A stretch of 64,000 nucleotides of DNA from positions 62,001-126,000 of the forward strand of contig CAWFAI010000015.1 of NCBI GenBank assembly GCA_963813725.1, read 5' to 3'. The notes beneath the pieces were generated by a model. It was not told where the DNA came from, ran no database searches, and saw only the letters and a program-made list of their open reading frames with translations. This DNA comes from VGBV01 sp963813725 (GTDB lineage: Bacteria; Actinomycetota; Thermoleophilia; Solirubrobacterales; 70-9). Below, in pieces: positions 8,176 through 17,177 of this stretch; position 1 is the stretch's first letter; the number at the start of each line of letters is the position of its first letter. The position numbers and the translations under genes are program-made.

Positions 8176-9270
8176 TCAGGAAATCGCGCCCGCGATCGCG
8201 GCGATGAAGCGCTCGTTCTCGGCGCGGGTGCCGTAGGTGACGCGAAGGTTGCCCTGGGCGCCGAGCGCGGCTCCGGGGCGGACGGCGACGCCGGCCCTGG
8301 TCAGCTCGGCCACCACCTCGGCCTCGTCGCGGTCACCCAGCCCGACCCAGACGAAGTTCGCCTGGGAATCGGCGGCGTCCAGGCCGAGCCCGCGAACCTC
8401 CTCCTCGACGAACAAGCGCTCGACGATGTTCTTCTCGACCCTGTCCGTGACGTCGTCCTGGTGCAGGATCGCCTCGCAGGCCGCGGCCTGAGCAATCAGG
8501 TTGACGCTGAACGGCTGGCGCACGGCGTCCACGGCGGCTCGGAGCTGGGGCGAGCAGAGCCCATATCCCACGCGCAGCCCGGCGAGGCCGTAGACCTTGC
8601 TGAACGTCCGCAGCAGGACCAGGTTCGGGTGATCGGCGAGCAGGTCGATCGTCGCGTCCGGGTGGTCGGTGGCCTGGAACTCGATGTAGGCCTCGTCCAC
8701 GATCACCGTCACGTGCTTGGGGACCTCCTGGACGAAGGCGCCGATGCGCTCGGCCGGCAGGTAGGTGCCGGTCGGGTTGTTGGGGTTGCAGACGACGACG
8801 ATCTGGGTCGCCGCCGTGATCTCCTCCAGCATCGCGTCGAGGTCGTGGACCCAGCCGTCGGCCAGCGGGACCCGGATCTCGCGCGCGCCCGACAGCGCCG
8901 CCATGTGCGGGTACATCGAGAACGAGGGCCAGGCGTAGACGATCTCCGAGCCGGGCTCACAGAGCGCCTCGGATGCCGCCAGCAGCAACTCGCAGGATCC
9001 GTTCGAGACGGCGATCCGGCCCGGCTCGGTCTCGCAGCGCTCGGCGATGCGCGTGCGCAGCAGGCGCGCCTCGGGGTCGGGGTAGCGGTTGACCCCGGCG
9101 GCGGCGTCAGCGATCGCCTCGACCACCGCGGGGTGCGGCGGCAGCGGCGATTCGTTCGAGGCGAGCTTGACCGCGTCCTCGGTCTCGGCGCGCGCCCTGG
9201 CGTCGTCGAGTGAGGTGCCCGGCTCGTAGTGCGGTATCCGCGCCAGCTTCTCGGCGAACGTGACGGTCAT
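8176..9270 (-). CDS. hisC: Histidinol-phosphate/aromatic aminotransferase (class II, HisC-like)
   Basis: 364 residues from the ATG at 9270 (MTVTFAEKLARI); an upstream in-frame start at 9321 would add 17 low-complexity residues and is less likely. This is a fold-type I PLP aminotransferase. Visible motifs are KLASNESPLPPHP, NRYPDPEA, NPNNPTGTYLP, VIVDEAYIEF and the PLP lysine in RTFSKVYGLAGLRVGYG. HisC-like enzymes act on histidinol phosphate, but many actinobacterial members also transaminate phenylpyruvate and hydroxyphenylpyruvate. The position between chorismate mutase and DAHP synthase/prephenate dehydrogenase favours aromatic transamination as at least one role. Confidence 0.9.
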   Translation of the reverse strand: MTVTFAEKLARIPHYEPGTSLDDARARAETEDAVKLASNESPLPPHPAVVEAIADAAAGVNRYPDPEARLLRTRIAERCETEPGRIAVSNGSCELLLAASEALCEPGSEIVYAWPSFSMYPHMAALSGAREIRVPLADGWVHDLDAMLEEITAATQIVVVCNPNNPTGTYLPAERIGAFVQEVPKHVTVIVDEAYIEFQATDHPDATIDLLADHPNLVLLRTFSKVYGLAGLRVGYGLCSPQLRAAVDAVRQPFSVNLIAQAAACEAILHQDDVTDRVEKNIVERLFVEEEVRGLGLDAADSQANFVWVGLGDRDEAEVVAELTRAGVAVRPGAALGAQGNLRVTYGTRAENERFIAAIAGAIS

Positions 9271-9304
9271 GGACAGCTCATTGTGACGGGCGGTGGCAGG
9301 CGAG

Positions 9305-9682
9305 CTACTGGGCGGCGTCAAGGTCGCTGCGAAGCTCCTGGGCCTTGCCCATATAGGTGTGGACCGGGGAGTGGCTCGCGGGCGCGTAGTAGTGGACCAG
9401 CACCCGCACCACTCCCGGCATGGCGCCGGGAACGTCGATCTCCTGGGCGCACAGCAGCGGCACCGCGTTCAGGCCCAGCTTGCGCGCCGCGACGGCCGGG
9501 AACTCGGCGTTCAGGTTGTGGGTCGAGGTGAAGATGCAGCTGACGATCCGCTCGGGCTCCAGCTCGTTGCGGGCCAGCAGCTCGCGCATCAGCTCCTCGG
9601 TCTGCTCCAGGATCTGCTCGGGGTCGTTGCGCTCGACCTTGGTCGCGCCGCGCACCGCCCACAGCCTCAGCTCGTTGCTCAT
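9305..9682 (-). CDS. aroH: Chorismate mutase, AroH class
   Basis: 125 residues, ATG at 9682, whose ATGA overlaps the stop of the upstream pseudouridine synthase gene. It matches the small Bacillus-type trimeric chorismate mutase fold: LWAVRGATKVERNDPEQIL (active-site Arg) at the N-terminus, a FTSTHNLNAEFPAVAAR central motif, VPLLCAQEIDVPG, and VRVLVHYY near the end. It converts chorismate to prephenate, the substrate of the nearby TyrA. Length and motifs are normal. Confidence 0.95.
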   Translation of the reverse strand: MSNELRLWAVRGATKVERNDPEQILEQTEELMRELLARNELEPERIVSCIFTSTHNLNAEFPAVAARKLGLNAVPLLCAQEIDVPGAMPGVVRVLVHYYAPASHSPVHTYMGKAQELRSDLDAAQ

Positions 9683-10375
9683 GGCGCGGAATCTTCCCAG
9701 AGCGCCCGCACCTCGTCTTCGCCGAGCCGCCGCGAGCGCGACTCCGGCAGCGAACCGAGCACGAGCGATCCGATCCGGACCCGCGTCAGCGCGGTGACCT
9801 CGTTGCCGACTGCTTCGGCCATGCGCCGGACCTGCCGCTTGCGGCCCTCTCGGATCGTCACCTCCAGCTCGCGCTCGCCGACGCGCTCGACCAGGGCTGG
9901 GGCCGTCGGCCCGTCATCCAGGCGCACGCCCGCGCGCAGAGCGCTGGAGGTCGGTCTCGGAGGGCGGCCTCGCGAGCCTCACGGAGTAGGTCTTTGGGAC
10001 GCCGTAGCGGGGGTGGGTGAGACGGTTGGCCAGGTCGCCGTCGTTGGTCAGCAGGATGAGGCCGGTCGAGTCGGCGTCCAGCCGACCAACCGGGTACAGG
10101 CGCCGCTCGGAGTCGACGAGCTCGGTGACGGCCCGGCGGCGGCCCGGCTCGCTCGCGGTCGAGACCACGCCCGCCGGCTTGTTCAGCGCCCACACCTCGC
10201 GCGGCTCGGGCGCTACCGGCCGGCCGTCGACCTCGACGCCGCTGCGCTCGTCGACGTCGCGCGCGGGGTCGGTCACGACCTCGCCCGAGACTCGGACGCG
10301 CCCGGCCCGGATCAGCTCCTCGGCGGCCCGCCGCGAGGCGACGCCGCTGTGCGCGAGGTAGCGGGCCAGGCGCAA
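9679..10375 (-). pseudogene. RsuA/RluB-type pseudouridine synthase, frameshifted as sequenced
   Basis: Two reading frames join into one protein of about 231 residues. The first part has an S4 RNA-binding domain (LARYLAHSGVASRRAAEEL) and the catalytic GRLDADSTGLILLTNDG (catalytic Asp) plus HPRYGVPKTY. The second frame continues with LEVTIREGRKRQVRRM and RVRIGSLVLG, the usual C-terminus. Removing one base near 9945 (after CAG in transcript sense) fuses them perfectly. The start is probably TTG at 10375, just after the amidase stop; no better start is visible. Either a real frameshift or a sequencing error. The family modifies uridines in 16S or 23S rRNA. Confidence 0.82.
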
Positions 10376-10388
10376 GGGACGCCTGCGC

Positions 10389-11087
10389 TCAGCAGGGCCC
10401 GAGCTCGCGCAGCTCGCGCCTGTAGATGCGCATCGAGCGCCGCTTGAAGTCGCCGTGGGTGCGGCCACGGAAGTCCGGGTCCAGCTCCTCGTAGAAGGGC
10501 GAGGAGAGGCTCTCGTTGTGGCCGATCACGCCCTTGACTCCTATCTCGTTCCGGCAGCGCAGCCAGTGGGTCAGCCGCAGCGAGCCCCGCAGCTGCGCCT
10601 TGCGGCCCAGGACCTCGCCGTCGCTGAAGCCGACGTGCTCGATCCCGAGCGAGACGTGGTTCAGCCCCACCACGTGGCGGCAGCGGATGGAATCGGGCAC
10701 GAAGCGGACCGCTCCGCCCTTGGCCGAGACCGCGTAGTGCGAGCAGACTCCCGGCAGCTCGCCGTACTCGACGTCGGGACGGTTGGGCGCGAAGGTGTTG
10801 TAGATCGCGCCGACGCTGCCGGCGACGGCGAAGTGGATCACGATCAGCTTCGGGTCCGACAGCTGCCAGCGGTGCTCGCCGTAGTGGCGCTTGGAGTAGG
10901 CGGCCATGTCGTTCTTGCGGCTCTGCGGGAACGGGATCAGCCGCTTGGCGATGCGCGGCTTGGCGGCGGACGCCGCGGTCGAGCCGCCGTCCGCCGTTGC
11001 TGCGACAGGGACGCTCGCCTGGGTCGCGCCGCCGGCGGCGATGGCCCCGGCGACGAGCGCGAGCGCCGACCATCCCGACCAGCCCAT
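10389..11087 (-). CDS. Secreted N-acetylmuramoyl-L-alanine amidase (Amidase_2/PGRP-like)
   Basis: 232 residues with an Ala-rich N-terminal signal sequence (GWSGWSALALVAGAIAAGG). The catalytic domain shows the zinc-ligand pattern of the amidase_2 fold: VIHFAV (first His), CSHYAVSAKG, GLNHVSLGIEHVG and VIGHNES, with DPDFRGRTHGDF near the C-terminus. Such enzymes cleave the bond between muramic acid and the stem peptide outside the membrane. The adjacent upstream gene is an M14 carboxypeptidase likely acting on the same material, and the two genes are nearly contiguous. Confidence 0.88.
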   Translation of the reverse strand: MGWSGWSALALVAGAIAAGGATQASVPVAATADGGSTAASAAKPRIAKRLIPFPQSRKNDMAAYSKRHYGEHRWQLSDPKLIVIHFAVAGSVGAIYNTFAPNRPDVEYGELPGVCSHYAVSAKGGAVRFVPDSIRCRHVVGLNHVSLGIEHVGFSDGEVLGRKAQLRGSLRLTHWLRCRNEIGVKGVIGHNESLSSPFYEELDPDFRGRTHGDFKRRSMRIYRRELRELGPC

Positions 11088-11088
11088 C

Positions 11089-11853
11089 TCAGCCGGCCTC
11101 CGCGATCGCCGCGACGGCGCGGGCGTGGCGGCGTGCCGCCTTGCCGCTGATCCCGCCGGCGGCGAGCTCGACCACGAAGGCCTCGCTCCCGAGCCTGGCC
11201 CGCGTCCAGTTGATCGCGGTCCCGGGCAGGCCCCGCCCGCGGCAGCTGGTGCCCATCTGCGCCAGCTTCGCGTAGCGGGCCGCGATCTGCGGCCGCCCGC
11301 GGCAGGCGAGCACCGCCCCCCAGGGCTGGTGGTACCAGACCGACACGTCGGGGTCTATCTCGCGGATGAAGTCCATGGCCGCGCGCGTCTCGGGCTCCGA
11401 GGCGGCGCGAGGGCCAGGGTAGTAGCCGCTGGACTGCGGGACCCCGCCCCGCCAGCGGTACGGGAAATTGCGGTTCAGGTCCACCCCGTGGGCGTTGCGA
11501 CGGGTCCGCGCCCGGGCGCCGTCGGGATTGAGGCTGTCGATCACCCAGACCTGAGCGTCGATCCCCGCCCCCAGCCGGCGGACCTCGCGGGTGATCCCGA
11601 ACCCCGCGCGCTCGTCGCCGTGGATCACGCCCACGACCAGAGCCACACGCTCGGCTTCGGGGTCACCGACGCGGAGCGCGCGGATCGCTCGCCCCTCGAC
11701 CGAGCGGCCGACCACGACGCGCTCGCCTCGCGCCGAGAGCGCGTCGGCCGCAGGCCAGATCGCTTCGGCGGCGATGCCGACCGTGATCACCGCCACGGCC
11801 GCCAGGGCCGCGAGCGGGATCGACCCACCGCGCCGGGGCCCGGCGGCCCTCAC
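11089..11853 (-). CDS. M14-family zinc carboxypeptidase, probably acting on murein peptides
   Basis: 254 residues, GTG start at 11853. An N-terminal membrane/signal segment (PLAALAAVAVITVGIAAEA) precedes an M14 peptidase domain: VIHGDERAG (zinc HxxE), RNAHGVDLNRNFPYRW (substrate Arg/Asn), VWYHQPWG (third zinc His region) and EAFVVELAAG (catalytic Glu). The short length and the motif spacing resemble MpaA-like murein peptide amidases rather than secreted digestive carboxypeptidases. It lies 7 nt before the scpB end and 1 nt from the amidase gene. The exact substrate is inferred. Confidence 0.85.
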   Translation of the reverse strand: MRAAGPRRGGSIPLAALAAVAVITVGIAAEAIWPAADALSARGERVVVGRSVEGRAIRALRVGDPEAERVALVVGVIHGDERAGFGITREVRRLGAGIDAQVWVIDSLNPDGARARTRRNAHGVDLNRNFPYRWRGGVPQSSGYYPGPRAASEPETRAAMDFIREIDPDVSVWYHQPWGAVLACRGRPQIAARYAKLAQMGTSCRGRGLPGTAINWTRARLGSEAFVVELAAGGISGKAARRHARAVAAIAEAG

Positions 11854-11860
11854 ACCAGCC

Positions 11861-12436
11861 TCACTGGGCGCGCTGCTCGCCGGCCTTCAGCAGTCGCTCG
11901 CGGAGCTCGCGCTCGTCCTCGGGTGTGGGGTCGAACTGCGCCGGGTCGGGCAGGGCGTCCAGGCCGGAGAGCCCGAAAAGCTTCTCGAACAGCGTGGTGG
12001 TCGCGTAGGTGACGGCGCCGAAGCGGCTGCGCCCGCTCTCCTCGATCATGCCGCGCTCGGTCAGGCTCTGGACCGCGGAGTCCGAGGAGACGCCGCGGAT
12101 CCGCGCGACCTCGGGGCGCGAGACCGGCTGCAGGTAGGCGACGATCGCCAGGACCTCGGCCTGTGCCTGGGTCAGCGGCGGCGTGCGCGGCTTCGCCAGC
12201 AGCCGCCGCGCGGCGTCCTCGGCCTCGGGCACGGCAGCCAGCGTGAAGCCGCCGGCGACCTTGCGCAGGCGCACGCCGCGGCCCGAGCCCGCGAGCTCGC
12301 CCTCCAGCGAGTCCAGGGCCTCGGCCACCGGCTCCTCCTCGATCTCCAGCGCCTCGGCCAGCTCGGCGGCGCTGACCGGATCAGGGGCCAGGAAGAGCAG
12401 GGCCTCGACCTGCGCGGCCAGCGGGTCGGCGGTCAA
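11861..12436 (-). CDS. scpB: Segregation and condensation protein ScpB
   Basis: 191 residues, TTG start at 12436 overlapping the scpA stop codon. ScpB is the winged-helix kite subunit of the SMC-ScpA-ScpB condensin that organises and segregates chromosomes. Conserved stretches are VEALLFLAPDPVSAAELAEA, LTQAQAEVLAIVAYLQPVSR, IRGVSSDSAVQSLTERGMIE and TTLFEKLFGLSGLDALPD. It is in an operon immediately downstream of its partner scpA. Confidence 0.95.
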   Translation of the reverse strand: MTADPLAAQVEALLFLAPDPVSAAELAEALEIEEEPVAEALDSLEGELAGSGRGVRLRKVAGGFTLAAVPEAEDAARRLLAKPRTPPLTQAQAEVLAIVAYLQPVSRPEVARIRGVSSDSAVQSLTERGMIEESGRSRFGAVTYATTTLFEKLFGLSGLDALPDPAQFDPTPEDERELRERLLKAGEQRAQ

Positions 12437-13149
12437 CTGCCCGTCACCTCGATCGGCCCGAAGGTTTCCTTCTGCGTCCAGGTCGCCTCGCCGCGGCGGT
12501 GGAGCTCCAGCAGCGCGAACAGCGTCACGGCCTGGGTGAAGCGGTCCTCGCGCCCGAATGCCCTGTCGAAATCGATCGTCTTGTCCTTCGTCAGCAGCTC
12601 GCGGACGACGACGAGTCGGCGCTGCAGGGAGACGGTCGTCCTGATGTGCCGGGTGTCGGGATCCGGCGGCAGCGTCAGCAGGTCGCCCAGAGCCGATCCG
12701 AGGCGGTCGGGCTCATAGGCCTTGACCGCGGCATTCACCGCCGCGCGGCGAAGCTCGGCAGGCGGCGGGGCCGAGCGGTACATGACGCTGCCCTCACGTT
12801 CGAAGATCCTCTCCAGCACCTTGCCCGCCTCGCTGTAGCGCCGGTACTCGAGCATGCGCGCCAGCAGCTCGTCCGCCGCCTCCTGGGGGCCCAGCTCGTC
12901 CGCGGGCTCGCCCGGCAGCAGCAGCCGGGACTTCAGCTCCAGCAGGGCCGCGATCAGGACCAGGAACTCGGTCACGGCCTCCAGGTCCAGCTCGCCCGCC
13001 TCCTCCAGGTGGTCGATGTAGGCGAGCACGATCTCGCCCAGCTCGACCTCGGCCAGGCTGATCTCCTCGCGCAGCAGCACCGCGAGCAGCAGGTCGAACG
13101 GCCCCTGGAAGACATCGAGGTCCAGCTCCAGCTCGGAGACCGAGGTCAC
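12433..13149 (-). CDS. scpA: Segregation and condensation protein ScpA (kleisin)
   Basis: 238 residues, GTG start at 13149. The kleisin subunit bridges the two SMC heads. Signature elements are VFQGPFDLLLAVLLREEIS at the N-terminus, AYIDHLEEAGELDLEAVTEF and LVLIAALLELKSRLLLP, then a C-terminal winged helix (FALLELHRRGEATWTQKETF). It is followed by scpB with an overlapping start. There is a 70-nt gap to trpS upstream. Confidence 0.95.
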   Translation of the reverse strand: MTSVSELELDLDVFQGPFDLLLAVLLREEISLAEVELGEIVLAYIDHLEEAGELDLEAVTEFLVLIAALLELKSRLLLPGEPADELGPQEAADELLARMLEYRRYSEAGKVLERIFEREGSVMYRSAPPPAELRRAAVNAAVKAYEPDRLGSALGDLLTLPPDPDTRHIRTTVSLQRRLVVVRELLTKDKTIDFDRAFGREDRFTQAVTLFALLELHRRGEATWTQKETFGPIEVTGS

Positions 13150-13219
13150 GCCGCCAGCTTAGAAGCAGCCGCGGTCACTCGCGCGGCGGGCGAGCCTCAC
13201 TTCGCCCAGCCCCGGGCGG

Positions 13220-14209
13220 CTAGGCCGGACCGATGCCGACCGCCGAGCGGACCTCGACGAGGGTCTCGGTCGCGATCGCGCGCGCCTTCTCGGCGCCGGC
13301 CTCCAGCGTGCTCTCGAGCGCGTCCTCGTCCGGGCGCAGCTCCTCGTAGCGCTCACGGACGGGGGCCAGGAACTCGGCCACCGACTCAGCCACCGCCGCC
13401 TTGAAATCGCCGTAGCCAGAGCCGTCGAACTCGGCCTCGATCGAGTCCATCTCGACCCCGCGGACCGCCGAGAGGATCTCGATCAGGTTGGCGATCCCCT
13501 CCTTGCCCTCGCCGGCGCGCTTTATCTCCGAGCCCGAGTCGGTGACCGCGCTCTTCACCTTCTTGGTCACGGCCTGCGGCTCATCGAGAACGTAGACCGT
13601 GCCCTGGCCGCTGCCGGCGGTGGTGGACATCTTCACCGTCGGGTCCTGCAGGTCCATGATCCGCGCGCCGACCTCGGGGACGCGGTGCTCGGGCTCGATC
13701 AGGATGCTCCCGAAGCGCTCGTTGAAGCGGCGCGCGATCTCGCGCATCAGCTCGATGTGCTGTACCTGGTCCTCGCCGACGGGGACCGTGTCGGCCTTGT
13801 AGGCCAGCACGTCGGCGGCCTGCAGCACCGGGTAGAAGAAGAGCCCCGCGCTGACCAGCTCGCGCTGCTTTGCCGACTTCTCCTTGAACTGGGTCATGCG
13901 GTTCAGGTCGCCTTGCGCGGTGAAGGCCGACAGGTACCAGGTGAGCTCGGTGTGCTCGCGCACATCCGACTGGCGGAAGAGGATGCAGCGGCCGGGGTCC
14001 AGGCCGGCGGCGAGCAGGATCGCGGTCGTGTCGTAGACGTTGGTCCGCAGCGTGGTCGGATCCCACGGAACGGTGATCGCGTGCAGGTCGACGATGCAGT
14101 AGATCGCGGGGTCTCCCTGGTCCTGGCCCTCGACGTACTGGCGGATCGCCCCGATGTAGTTGCCCAGGTGCTTGCGCCCGGTGGGCTGGATGCCGCTGAA
14201 GATCTTCAT
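13220..14209 (-). CDS. trpS: Tryptophanyl-tRNA synthetase
   Basis: 329 residues, ATG at 14209 (MKIFSGIQPTGRKHLGNYIG). Class I synthetase with the HIGH-equivalent HLGN at residues 14-17 and a KMSTT variant of the KMSKS loop (DPTVKMSTTAGSGQGTVY). Other conserved regions are ADVLAYKADTVPVGEDQVQH and the FYPVLQAAD pocket. It charges tRNA-Trp. The KMSTT variant is, as far as I recall, a known sub-type in actinobacteria and not a defect. The gene begins 47 nt after the MFS gene ends. Confidence 0.96.
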   Translation of the reverse strand: MKIFSGIQPTGRKHLGNYIGAIRQYVEGQDQGDPAIYCIVDLHAITVPWDPTTLRTNVYDTTAILLAAGLDPGRCILFRQSDVREHTELTWYLSAFTAQGDLNRMTQFKEKSAKQRELVSAGLFFYPVLQAADVLAYKADTVPVGEDQVQHIELMREIARRFNERFGSILIEPEHRVPEVGARIMDLQDPTVKMSTTAGSGQGTVYVLDEPQAVTKKVKSAVTDSGSEIKRAGEGKEGIANLIEILSAVRGVEMDSIEAEFDGSGYGDFKAAVAESVAEFLAPVRERYEELRPDEDALESTLEAGAEKARAIATETLVEVRSAVGIGPA

Positions 14210-14256
14210 CGCGGCCCGTATAGAAACAGGCGGGGGCGCCTCGTGCGGCCGCCGGC

Positions 14257-15889
14257 TCAGGCCGACGCGGGCTCCGGCGCGGTTTGGTGCTCAGGGTGGC
14301 GGCCGTCGTGCCCGTCATCGGCGCAGCGGGCGCACTCGCCGGCGGGCGCCGCGCGCGGTGCGATCTGCTGGTCGCGCCGCCGCGGGTTCTGGATCCCGAA
14401 GCCGGCGACGACGCCGCCGGCGATCATCAGCACGCCGTTCACGACCATCGCCAGGTGGAAGGCCGACTCCGCCCCGTCGGTGGCCGCCGCGTCCACCGCG
14501 TCGGCCTCGGGCGGAGGCAGGTCACCGGTTGCCGGCGGCGCCAGGGGGTTGCCCTTGGCCTCCTGGAGCGAGGCCTCGGCGGCCGGCGAGAGGTTCGCGC
14601 CGGCGATGTCGGCGTCGACCGCGGAGCCGAACTGGCCGGCGATCAGCGCACCGAGCACCGCGATCCCAAGCAGGCCGGCCATCCGGGAGACACCGTTGTT
14701 GATGCCCGACGCGACCCCCGCGTGGCGCTGCTCGACCGAGTTCAGGGCGGTGGCCGTCAGCGGCGCGACGGTGATCGAGAGTCCGAGCCCGAAGACCAGG
14801 ACCCCCGGCAGCACCTGGGTCAGGTAGTCGGCGTCCGCGTTGACGCGGGTCAAGAGCAGCAGGCCGATGCCGCCGATGATCGGGCCCACGCACATCGGCA
14901 CCCGCGGGCCGGTGCTCGTCGCGATGCGCCCGAAGCGCGGCGAGAGCAGGAACAGCAGCAGCGAGGTGGGCGTGGTCGCGAAGCCCGCGGCGAGCGGCGA
15001 GTAGCCCGGCCGTCTGCTGCAGGAAGAGGGTGAGGAAGAAGAACGCCCCGATCAGCCCCGCGTAGACGATCAGCGTCTCGACGTTGGTGATCGCGAAGTT
15101 CCGGATCCGGAACAGGCTCAGGTCGAGCATCGCGTGCTTGTAGCGGGACTCCCAGACCAGGAACAGCGCGAACAGCGCGATGCCGCCGATCAGGGGCACG
15201 TAGACGATCGGCGATCCCCAGCCCTCGCGCGGCTGCTCGATCAGCGCGTAGACCGGGCCGCCCAGCCCGGCGGCCGAGAGGGCGATCCCAACCCAGTCGA
15301 TCGCCCGATCGGCGTCGGGGTCCACGCTCTCTCTGACGTAGGCCCGCGCCAGCAGGATGCAGCCGGCGATCAGCGGGATGTTGACCCAGAAGATCGCCCG
15401 CCACGAGAGCGCCTCGACCAGCGCCCCGCCGCCGGCGGGGCCGATCACGGTCGCGATTCCCGTCCAGGCGGTCCAGGTGCCGATCGCCTTCCCGCGAGCC
15501 GGGCCCTCGAAGGTCGCCGTCAGGATCGCGAGAGAGCCCGGCACCAGCAGCGCCCCCGCCAGTCCCTGCAGCGCGCGCGAGCCGATCAGGATCTGGCTCG
15601 TCGGCGCCACCGCGCACATCACCGAGGTGATCGCGAAGCCGACCAGACCGAGGATGAACATTCGCCGCCGCCCGAACTGGTCGCCGAGCGCGCCGCCGAC
15701 GAGCAGCAGCGCCACCGTCGCCAGCATGTAGGACTCGACGATCCACTGCTGGTCGGCGAGCCCCGCGTCCAGCTCCTCGCTGATCGCCGGCAGCGCGACG
15801 TTGACCACGGTGCCGTCGAGGAAGACGATCGTCGAGCCGAGGATGGTCGCGATCAGCGTGAAGCGCTTGCGCCGGTCTTCGCTCACCAT
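14257..15889 (-). pseudogene. DHA2-family MFS multidrug exporter, frameshifted as sequenced
   Basis: A start at ATG 15889 (MVSEDRRKRFTLIATILG) gives an EmrB/QacA-like transporter of about 543 residues if one extra base near 15006 is removed; the 5' frame runs to FLTLFLQQTAG and the 3' frame resumes with SPLAAGFATTPTSLLLFLL. Motif A is GGALGDQFGRRRMFILGL, motif C region GTWTAWTGIATVIGPAGGGAL. Fourteen membrane segments are expected for this family. The C-terminus is an unusual hydrophilic His/Cys-containing tail. Substrate unknown. It is divergent from the polysaccharide deacetylase gene. Confidence 0.85.
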
Positions 15890-15956
15890 CCGAGTCTAGG
15901 GACGGCGTCCCCAGGGCTTGACAGGCCGCCGCCGATCGGATTTCATCGGTTCCACG

Positions 15957-17177
15957 GTGAGGCCGTCGCGGGCAACCCTTGGGTTGACTGCGGCTGTGGC
16001 GCTGCTTGCCTCGGCTGCGGTTGCAATAGCTGATCACGGCCCGGGCGGGCCCCGCCCGGTCGCCGACGCGCGCGACGCGACGGGCGCGCTCGACCTGACC
16101 GCCGCCTCGCTGAGGCAGGACGGAGTCCGCCTGGAGCTGCGGCTGTCGACCGCGCTGCCCTGGAGGCTCGACGAGCTGGTCAGGTATCCCGCTGGCGGCG
16201 ATTCCGCCCAGCCCTATATCTGCCTCGAGCTCCACCAGCGCGGCCCGTCACAAGTCTGCCTCGGCCCAGGGGCCCGCCACCACCACAACGTGCTCGCGCT
16301 CTCGCGGCCCGTGGCGGGCACCGCCCCCGGCTCGCGCCGGCTGATCGCCGCCCGCATCTCCAGGCCGTCCGCCACGGCGGTCCGGGCGAGCTTCTCGATG
16401 CGTGCCGCGGGCCTCCGGGCGGGGCCCGTGAGATGGGCCCTGGCCTCGCGCTCGGCGGGACCGGCGTGCGCGACGAGCGTCCCTCCGTGCACGGATCGCC
16501 TGCCCGACGGCGGGGGCGATCTTGAGCTGGGACTGAACTCCCCGACCCCCACCGGCTGCACGCGGCGGGGCGGCGGGCTGCGGACGCACGGCCCGCGGGG
16601 CCGCAAGCGGATCGCGATCGGCTTCGACGACGGACCGGCGGCCGACACTGGCCGCATCCTGCGTGTGCTGCGCCGCTTTGACTCGAACGCGACCTTCTTC
16701 GAGGTCGGGCAGGAGACGCCCGGCCGCGCGGCGATCATGCGCCGCGTGATCGAGTCGGGCAACGAGCTCGCAAACCACTCGATGCACCACGAGAGCTTCC
16801 CATCGACCGGATCGCTGGCCGAGACCGATCGCTTGATCCGGCGGGCAACCGGCTTTCGCCCATGCCTGTTCCGCCCGCCCGGCGGCGCGGTGGACGGGGG
16901 GCTGATCGCTCGGGCGGCGGCGCAGCGCCTGACCACCGTCACGTGGGACGTCGACCCGCACGACTGGCGCAACCCCGGTGCGGGTGCGATCGCCGGCAAC
17001 GTGATCGGCCACGCGGGCCGGGGCTCGATCCTCGTGATGCACGACGGAGGCGGGCCGCGCGGCCAGACCCTGGCGGCGCTGCCCGCGATCCTCTCGCACT
17101 TCCGCCGCCGTGGTTTCCGGTTCGTCACCGTGACGAAGCTGCTCGGCGGTCGCTTCACCTACGGCGGCGGTCGCTGA
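15957..17177 (+). CDS. Secreted polysaccharide deacetylase (NodB homology domain)
   Basis: 406 residues from GTG at 15957, chosen because it gives a classic signal peptide (RATLGLTAAVALLASAAVA); an upstream TTG at 15918 is the alternative. Residues ~25-215 form an unassigned, His/Cys-containing N-terminal domain. The NodB domain follows with all five motifs: GFDDGP, NHSMHH, FRPPGGAVDG, WDVDPHDW and LVMHDGG. These coordinate a divalent metal for N-deacetylation, for example of peptidoglycan or another surface glycan. The large unknown N-terminal half may target the enzyme. Convergent with the ABC permease gene downstream. Confidence 0.88.
   Translation: MRPSRATLGLTAAVALLASAAVAIADHGPGGPRPVADARDATGALDLTAASLRQDGVRLELRLSTALPWRLDELVRYPAGGDSAQPYICLELHQRGPSQVCLGPGARHHHNVLALSRPVAGTAPGSRRLIAARISRPSATAVRASFSMRAAGLRAGPVRWALASRSAGPACATSVPPCTDRLPDGGGDLELGLNSPTPTGCTRRGGGLRTHGPRGRKRIAIGFDDGPAADTGRILRVLRRFDSNATFFEVGQETPGRAAIMRRVIESGNELANHSMHHESFPSTGSLAETDRLIRRATGFRPCLFRPPGGAVDGGLIARAAAQRLTTVTWDVDPHDWRNPGAGAIAGNVIGHAGRGSILVMHDGGGPRGQTLAALPAILSHFRRRGFRFVTVTKLLGGRFTYGGGR

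Noticed and set aside
13600..13660. Defective KMSKS loop in TrpRS
   Set aside because: KMSTT is a recognised variant in actinobacterial TrpRS and the rest of the enzyme is intact.
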